A DNA stretch of 64,000 nt, taken from the NCBI RefSeq assembly GCF_902150045.1, contig NZ_CABFVU010000004.1, forward strand, positions 124,001-188,000, read 5' to 3'. Position numbers and translations under genes: made by a program. How positions within the stretch are numbered: position 1 is the first letter of the stretch; each line of letters begins with the position of its first letter. The DNA is from Chitinophaga polysaccharea. GTDB taxonomy: Bacteria > Bacteroidota > Bacteroidia > Chitinophagales > Chitinophagaceae. The notes beneath the pieces were generated by a model. That model had not been told where the DNA came from. It worked only from the letters and a program-made list of their open reading frames with translations, and ran no database searches. Below are positions 59,995 through 64,000 of this stretch, piece after piece.

Positions 59995-60480
59995 ATGCTT
60001 GCCCAGTCAGATCCTGCTGAAATAAATACGCGCCTGCTTTCTCTTGGAGGCTCGCAGATGGATATGTATACTGGTTCGCTGACGCCGGAGGCAATTTTCG
60101 ATGAAATAAGGGGGCAATTAAAATTGGCAGGGGTGAATACAAGAACGGACTATGAGGCACTGTTGGCTAAAAATGATGGTTATACAGAAACAGAAGTGGT
60201 GTTATCGGATGCTTCTGTGTGGATTTTGCGGTTGGCAGAAGATAAGGCCCACTATATCCATCTGCATCCGGGGCGTTATAGCCCGTATACTTTCCGTGTA
60301 AAGGCATCGGCGCTTAAAACAGCGCTGGCTTACCAGGCAGCGACACAGTATCATTTGCTTACAAAAGATCTGTTGGCAGATCTGAATCGTGTAAGAAAAG
60401 AGTTACGGTTGTCCCCGTTAAGGAGCATCAGTGAAAGCGGGCATATTCTGGAAGTTATTGCCTTATTGAAGCAGGACTAA
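59995..60480 (+). CDS. Conserved-looking hypothetical protein, start uncertain
   Basis: A 161-residue cytoplasmic protein from the ATG at 59995: MLAQSDPAEINTRLLSLGGS, TRTDYEALLAKNDGYTETEV, LSDASVWILRLAEDKAHYIHLHPGRYSPYTFRVKA. I do not recognise it. The frame is open upstream for 21 codons (IPILFNPLKHHFSTLRQ) with no ATG, GTG or TTG, which reads like protein, so the true start may be a rare codon (ATT/CTG/ATA) or the upstream start has been lost. Confidence 0.6.
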   Translation: MLAQSDPAEINTRLLSLGGSQMDMYTGSLTPEAIFDEIRGQLKLAGVNTRTDYEALLAKNDGYTETEVVLSDASVWILRLAEDKAHYIHLHPGRYSPYTFRVKASALKTALAYQAATQYHLLTKDLLADLNRVRKELRLSPLRSISESGHILEVIALLKQD

Positions 60481-60932
60481 AAGAAATTCAGCGCCTGCCT
60501 GGTTTCACATTTTATCGGGAAGGGAAGAAAAATGCCAGCCCTACCCACTTTGCAATTTCCGGTGGCTTTGATGGTTACTTCTTTATTGGCGAAAGCGGTA
60601 AGTGCATTTTTAAATACATTGGCCATATTTACCTCCAGTTTCACCGGGAAGTAAAAAGTGTCTCTTGCCGGGATGGAAATGGTGGTATCCTGGAGGGAGT
60701 GGCCTACCTGGGTGTCGTCAAAAAACAGGTCGAAGTTGGCATCTTTTAACTGGAGACGATAGTTGTTTGGATTATAATATGCCAGGGTCATCCGTACAAT
60801 ACTTTTGGACATACCCAGCTCATCCATACTGATACCGGCTACTCTCACAAACTGGATATCCTTGTTTTTTTCGCAGGAGCTTGCTACTCCCCAGATGACA
60901 AAAACAACGGCTAATAATCGGAACACTTTCAT
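60477..60932 (-). CDS. LEA type 2 (WHy-like) lipoprotein
   Basis: A 151-residue lipoprotein with lipobox ASSC near residue 20. FVRVAGISMDELGMSKSIVRMTLAYYNPNNYRLQLKDANFDLFFDDTQVGHS is a LEA_2/WHy domain: a beta-sandwich with the NPN motif. Role in Bacteroidota unknown, presumably envelope stress. Start at 60932 begins at the signal peptide (MKVFRLLAVVFVIWGV). It overlaps the convergent neighbouring gene by 4 nt. Confidence 0.82.
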   Translation of the reverse strand: MKVFRLLAVVFVIWGVASSCEKNKDIQFVRVAGISMDELGMSKSIVRMTLAYYNPNNYRLQLKDANFDLFFDDTQVGHSLQDTTISIPARDTFYFPVKLEVNMANVFKNALTAFANKEVTIKATGNCKVGRAGIFLPFPIKCETRQALNFF

Positions 60933-61348
60933 CGGCTGACCAGGTATTTTAATTTTTGTAAACCTACAGCAAAGCATTTAGTTATCAAAAAATCAGGGCT
61001 GAATTGGGAAACTTTTAACGGAGGCAATATTAAGAACGGGGGAGACCGCTTAAATGGGTAATACATAAAACACATATAAATAAAAGATTTTTTTATAAAA
61101 AAGAACTATCTTTATTTTCCTTCCTGAGCCCGTTAAAAATGGGCAAGAAACTCACTAATTTCTTTAGTATTTTTGCACTTCGGTGATTTTTTACCGGAAG
61201 TACTATGTGCTAATTTATTTAGCATATGATTAATAATTCTATGAGTTGTTTCTCATCTACTTAAAATTAATTGTTAAGTACTTAGGTATAAGTGATTGTC
61301 AGGTGAAACAAACGGAATTTCAACATCTGCATCCAAAATTTTGACATT
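60933..61348 (+). promoter_or_regulatory. Long leader and promoter region of the WbqC gene
   Basis: TATTTTTG at 61168-61175 is a -7 box, giving a leader of about 165 nt before 61349. In it CGGTGATTTTTTACCG (61181-61196) forms a hairpin, TGCTAATTTATTTAGCA (61208-61224) another, and AAGTACT (about 61198) can pair with AGTACTT (about 61278). Otherwise AT-rich, with nothing else recognised. Confidence 0.4.
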
Positions 61349-61978
61349 ATGACAGAGAATGCGAAAGAGAAGGTATTATTGATTGAATCTCAATATTTTC
61401 CGCCAATTGATTCATACAAAGCTTTAGTTAAGCATGATATATTAAAGATTGAGAAATATGAGCACTATCAAAAGCTCAGTTACAGGAACCGTTGTTACGT
61501 TGCGGGGCCAAACGGCCGTATGATTTTAAGCGTTCCCCTGGCAAGAGGAAAAAATCAGCGGACGGTGATGAAGGATGTCAGGATCAGTAACGAGGAAAAA
61601 TGGCAGGGCCTGCATTGGAAAACGCTCGTGTCTGCTTACAGGCGCTCGCCCTGGTTTGAATATTATGAAGAAGATCTGCAGGGCTTGTTTGAAAAACCAT
61701 TTCATTTTTTAATGGATTGGAACATGGCATGCTTTGAGTGGATGAACAGCAAGCTCGGCATTAAAGTGCCGGTGATCTATACGGAGAGCTATGAAAAGGT
61801 AGTGCCCGGTGTAACAGATGCCAGAGAAAGCATATTGCCGGGGCCGGTAACACAAAGCGAGCCTGGCTATACGCAGGTGTTCCAGGAACGTACTGGTTTT
61901 ATCCCCGGACTGAGCATTCTTGACCTGCTTTTCTGCGAAGGGAAACAGTCTTTGGAAATATTGAAAAATGACCGGTAA
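61349..61978 (+). CDS. WbqC family protein
   Basis: A 209-residue protein. LLIESQYFPPIDSYKALVKHD, KIEKYEHYQKLSYRNRCYVAG, ILSVPLARGKNQRTV, WQGLHWKTLVSAYRRSPWFEYYEEDL and PFHFLMDWNMACFEWMNS are WbqC signatures. The family occurs in O-antigen/sugar loci and as a single gene in many Bacteroidota; some members are predicted acyl or aminotransferase-like enzymes but activity is not firmly established. It stands alone with a long leader. Confidence 0.88.
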   Translation: MTENAKEKVLLIESQYFPPIDSYKALVKHDILKIEKYEHYQKLSYRNRCYVAGPNGRMILSVPLARGKNQRTVMKDVRISNEEKWQGLHWKTLVSAYRRSPWFEYYEEDLQGLFEKPFHFLMDWNMACFEWMNSKLGIKVPVIYTESYEKVVPGVTDARESILPGPVTQSEPGYTQVFQERTGFIPGLSILDLLFCEGKQSLEILKNDR

Positions 61979-62001
61979 ACCTGTGGATAATATTATTTAA
62001 C

Positions 62002-62030
62002 TTGTTGATTTGTAATTGTTTGTATATTTG
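62002..62030 (+). promoter_or_regulatory. Promoter of the candidate structured RNA
   Basis: TTG (62002-62004), an 18-nt spacer and TATATTTG (62023-62030), a full match to TAnnTTTG. Transcription would start near 62034-62036. Confidence 0.6.
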
Positions 62031-62033
62031 CCC

Positions 62034-62199
62034 GGGTAATTGTGCTTTTGGGGCCTCTACCTCCCGAAAAAAATTAAGGTGGCAATCAACAAAATCTTTA
62101 GATTTGCAACCTATTTTGCTGGGGTTCGAACTGACGTAGGTGTGTAAACCAGGAGTTTCCCAGTGAGGGAAAAATGGATTGTTATCCTGTTATTTTTTT
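62034..62199 (+). ncRNA. Candidate structured non-coding RNA, 6S-like in shape
   Basis: There is no ORF here. A promoter ends at 62030. GGGTAATTGT (62034-62043) pairs with ATTGTTATCC (62178-62187), closing a rod. Next, TGGGGCCTC (62049-62057) pairs with GGAGTTTCCCA (62152-62162), and CTAC (62057-62060) can pair with GTAG (62136-62139). Smaller hairpins are CTACCT/AGGTGG, AAATC/GATTT (about 62092-62105) and TTTCCC/GGGAAA. A T7 run at 62193-62199 ends it. The arginine-decarboxylase gene has its own -7-like box (TTCATTTG, 62219-62226), so this is probably an independent gene of about 165 nt. Length and rod shape suit 6S RNA, but I cannot confirm it. Confidence 0.5.
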
Positions 62200-62235
62200 C
62201 TATTACTAATTCCTAAAATTCATTTGCAGTACTAA

Positions 62236-63636
62236 ATGAACAACACCTACACAGACCTGGTAAAACAGACCTTTGAGTTTCCCCAGGAGGGCTTTGATGT
62301 AAAAGACAACTACCTGGAATTCAATGGTTTGGATATTAAGGCATTGATCGACAAGTATGGAACACCGTTTAAGCTGACCTTTCTTCCCAAAATAGGGATG
62401 CAGATCAATAAGGCGAAGAAAATGTTCCATGACGCCATTAAGAAAAACAGGTACGAAGGTGAATACTTCTACTGCTATTGTACTAAAAGCTCGCATTTCT
62501 CCTTTATTATGGAGGAAACCCTGAAGCATGGGGTACATATTGAAACTTCTTTTGCTTATGATATTGATATTGTCAATAAATTATACGAACGCAAGAAGAT
62601 AAATAAAGAGACCTATGTAATTTGTAATGGCTTTAAAACCAAGGCATATACCAGGGCAATAGCGAGGCTGATCAACAGCGGGTTCAGGAATGTGATCCCG
62701 GTGCTTGACAATAAGGAAGAGCTGGAAGATTATAAACGGAATATCAGGAGCAAGGATAAGGTGAAACTTGGGTTGAGGGTAGCTGCAGAGGAAGAGCCAA
62801 GTTTTGATTTTTATACTTCCCGGCTGGGTATTCCTCCCCGTGATATTCTTGAATATTATGTAGACAAGATAAAAGGGAATGAGAAGTTTGAGCTGAAAAT
62901 GCTGCACTTCTTCATGAACAAGGGGATTAAAGACGATATTTATTACTGGAGCCAGTTTAACCGTGTAATAAACCTCTATTGCCAGCTGAAGAAGATCTGC
63001 CCTGAACTGGACAGCATCAATATTGGCGGTGGTTTCCCGATCAAACACTCTTTGGGCTTCGATTATGATTACAATTATATCGTAAACGAGATTGTTGCCA
63101 ATATCAAGAGCATGTGTAAAAAGAACAAGGTACCCGTACCGAACATTTACACAGAGTTTGGTTCCTTTACAGTTGGAGAAAGCGGTGCGGTGATATATAG
63201 CGTAATTGGAGAGAAGATGCAGAACGACAGGGAATCCTGGTATATGATCGATAGCTCTTTCATTACTACGTTACCTGATACCTGGGGGATCGGGGAAAAG
63301 TTCCTGATGTTGCCAATTAATAAATGGGACCAGGAATACCAGGAGGTGCATCTCGGCGGACTTACCTGCGACGGATACGATTTTTATACATCGGAAGAAC
63401 ATATTAACGCAGTATTCCTGCCAAAGCAACAGGCATCCGGAGAACCGCTGTATATCGGATTTTTCCATACAGGGGCCTACCAGGATCAGCTCAGCGGATA
63501 CGGCGGCATCAAGCACTGTCTTATTCCTTCACCCAAACATGTGATTGTGGGATATGACAAGAACGGGCAGTTGAAAGATTGGTTATACGCCAAAGAGCAA
63601 ACCGCCCAGAGCATGTTGAAAATTTTGGGTTATTAA
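62236..63636 (+). CDS. Arginine decarboxylase-like PLP enzyme (fold III, biosynthetic)
   Basis: A 466-residue member of the alanine-racemase-fold decarboxylases (Orn/Lys/Arg/DAP type). The PLP lysine is K84 in YFYCYCTKSSHFS; IETSFAYDIDIVNKL, SINIGGGFPIKHSLGF (phosphate-binding glycines) and YTEFGSFTVGESGAVIYSV follow. In Bacteroidota this clade is annotated as SpeA-like arginine decarboxylase, making agmatine for polyamines; sequence alone does not exclude another basic amino-acid substrate. It is preceded by the candidate RNA and followed by a strong terminator. Confidence 0.83.
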   Translation: MNNTYTDLVKQTFEFPQEGFDVKDNYLEFNGLDIKALIDKYGTPFKLTFLPKIGMQINKAKKMFHDAIKKNRYEGEYFYCYCTKSSHFSFIMEETLKHGVHIETSFAYDIDIVNKLYERKKINKETYVICNGFKTKAYTRAIARLINSGFRNVIPVLDNKEELEDYKRNIRSKDKVKLGLRVAAEEEPSFDFYTSRLGIPPRDILEYYVDKIKGNEKFELKMLHFFMNKGIKDDIYYWSQFNRVINLYCQLKKICPELDSINIGGGFPIKHSLGFDYDYNYIVNEIVANIKSMCKKNKVPVPNIYTEFGSFTVGESGAVIYSVIGEKMQNDRESWYMIDSSFITTLPDTWGIGEKFLMLPINKWDQEYQEVHLGGLTCDGYDFYTSEEHINAVFLPKQQASGEPLYIGFFHTGAYQDQLSGYGGIKHCLIPSPKHVIVGYDKNGQLKDWLYAKEQTAQSMLKILGY

Positions 63637-63661
63637 AAAAATGGGTTAGTAATCCTACTGA

Positions 63662-63697
63662 AAGCCCCCCGATTATTCGGGGGGCTTATTTTTTTTC
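63662..63697 (+). terminator. Terminator after the decarboxylase
   Basis: AAGCCCCCCGA (63662-63672) pairs with TCGGGGGGCTT (63677-63687), followed by ATTTTTTTT. Confidence 0.92.
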
Positions 63698-63719
63698 ATT
63701 TTTCTTCTCTCAGTATGAT

Positions 63720-63822
63720 AAAAAAAGGCTTCCATTACTGAAAGCCCTATCATGGCATAGGTTAGATGATATTCATCCGGCATAAGGAAAATAGGAGATG
63801 AATATTTGATGCGCCAAAGATA
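63720..63822 (-). ncRNA. Possible short minus-strand transcript
   Basis: On the minus strand a -7 box TATCTTTG (63815-63822) is followed about 65 nt later by GGCTTTC/GGAAGCC (63727-63746) and a T7 run (63720-63726), a good terminator. The transcript of about 90 nt could be a small RNA. A 36-codon frame (MPDEYHLTYAMIGL...) starts at about 63784 and reads through both hairpins, so a small protein is an alternative. No -33 box is clear. Confidence 0.35.
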
Positions 63823-64000
63823 GTGTTATCGCGAAGCATGGGTAAGCCCTAAAAGTTGTAATTTTTTCTAATCTGTTTTTTGGCTGATTTCCTGAAGAAT
63901 GATGAATTTATTATCATAATGCCTGAAAAAAATGCAAATGCTAATATTTACATATTAGTATAGCAGGAATAGTATCAATCCGGCAGCATTCTTTTATAAC
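63823..64000. other. AT-rich right edge
   Basis: No gene or clear signal seen up to the window end. Confidence 0.5.

Noticed and set aside
62120..62135. tRNA-like GGGGTTCGAACTG at 62121
   Set aside because: The TTCGAA resembles a T-loop, but no flanking 5-bp T-stem, acceptor stem or anticodon arm can be built.
63579..63785. 68-codon plus-strand frame at the end of the decarboxylase gene
   Set aside because: It overlaps the decarboxylase gene in another frame and crosses the strong terminator.

Overview
This window is chromosomal DNA from a member of the Bacteroidota, most likely the Chitinophagaceae (Chitinophaga-like). The evidence is a fused SecDF, a short 285-residue RpoD, many SCxx/ACxx lipoproteins (DUF885, DUF1573, DUF4397, DUF4249), type IX secretion (T9SS) sorting domains, an S46 dipeptidyl-peptidase, DUF3822 and WbqC proteins. 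Promoters fit TTTG-N19-20-TAnnTTTG, the primary sigma signature of this phylum. Shine-Dalgarno sequences are almost absent; one striking exception lies inside an RNA ligase gene. Most of the window is ordinary core-genome content.

Layout. 1-2600: a truncated DUF885 lipoprotein gene, then a divergent two-gene RNA-repair cassette (ATP-dependent RNA ligase plus HD-domain/polynucleotide kinase). 2600-11300: dcd, a phosphopantetheinyl transferase, aroK, DUF423, a secreted alpha/beta hydrolase, ftsK, a LolA-like protein and lpdA. 11300-21000: a more accessory, protease-rich stretch with a T9SS-exported subtilisin followed by an orphan T9SS tail, an M57 HEIGH metalloprotease, a decayed intradiol dioxygenase, a LytS/LytTR two-component pair and an S46 peptidase carrying DPP11-type specificity residues. 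21000-30700: a methyltransferase, an acyl-CoA mutase large subunit, an M23-like membrane protein, an aminotransferase, a frameshifted lipoprotein, an IS256 relic, DUF4397 and a serine hydrolase. 30800-39500: the SecDF / YajC / NusB / CoaE / HesB-like group and groESL. 39600-49400: two FKBP lipoproteins, serine dehydratase, a large zincin-propeller-barrel protein, valS and threonine aldolase. 49700-64000: rpoD, trxB, folB, a TPR protein, a MATE transporter, DUF3822-rsmD-coaD, a thioesterase, a Nudix protein, pyrE, an HMA protein, WbqC, a candidate structured RNA and an arginine-decarboxylase-type enzyme.

The strongest unexplained signal is a family of about 190-bp palindromic elements (20797-20992, 37089-37277, with partial copies at 16655-16702, 37306-37352 and 53836-53940). 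Their tips are conserved (GATTTTGTCTGACTCAGG type), while the inner arm sequence differs between copies and stays complementary within each copy, so base pairing rather than sequence is conserved. They sit at gene ends, and one supplies the last seven codons of a response regulator. Other items worth attention are the RNA-repair operon with its internal Shine-Dalgarno, a candidate 6S-like RNA at 62034-62199 with its own promoter and terminator, a HesB/IscA-like protein lacking the CxC motif, a cluster of predicted leaderless mRNAs, and the metalloprotease-propeller-barrel protein.

No tRNA, rRNA, CRISPR array, prophage or intact insertion sequence was seen.
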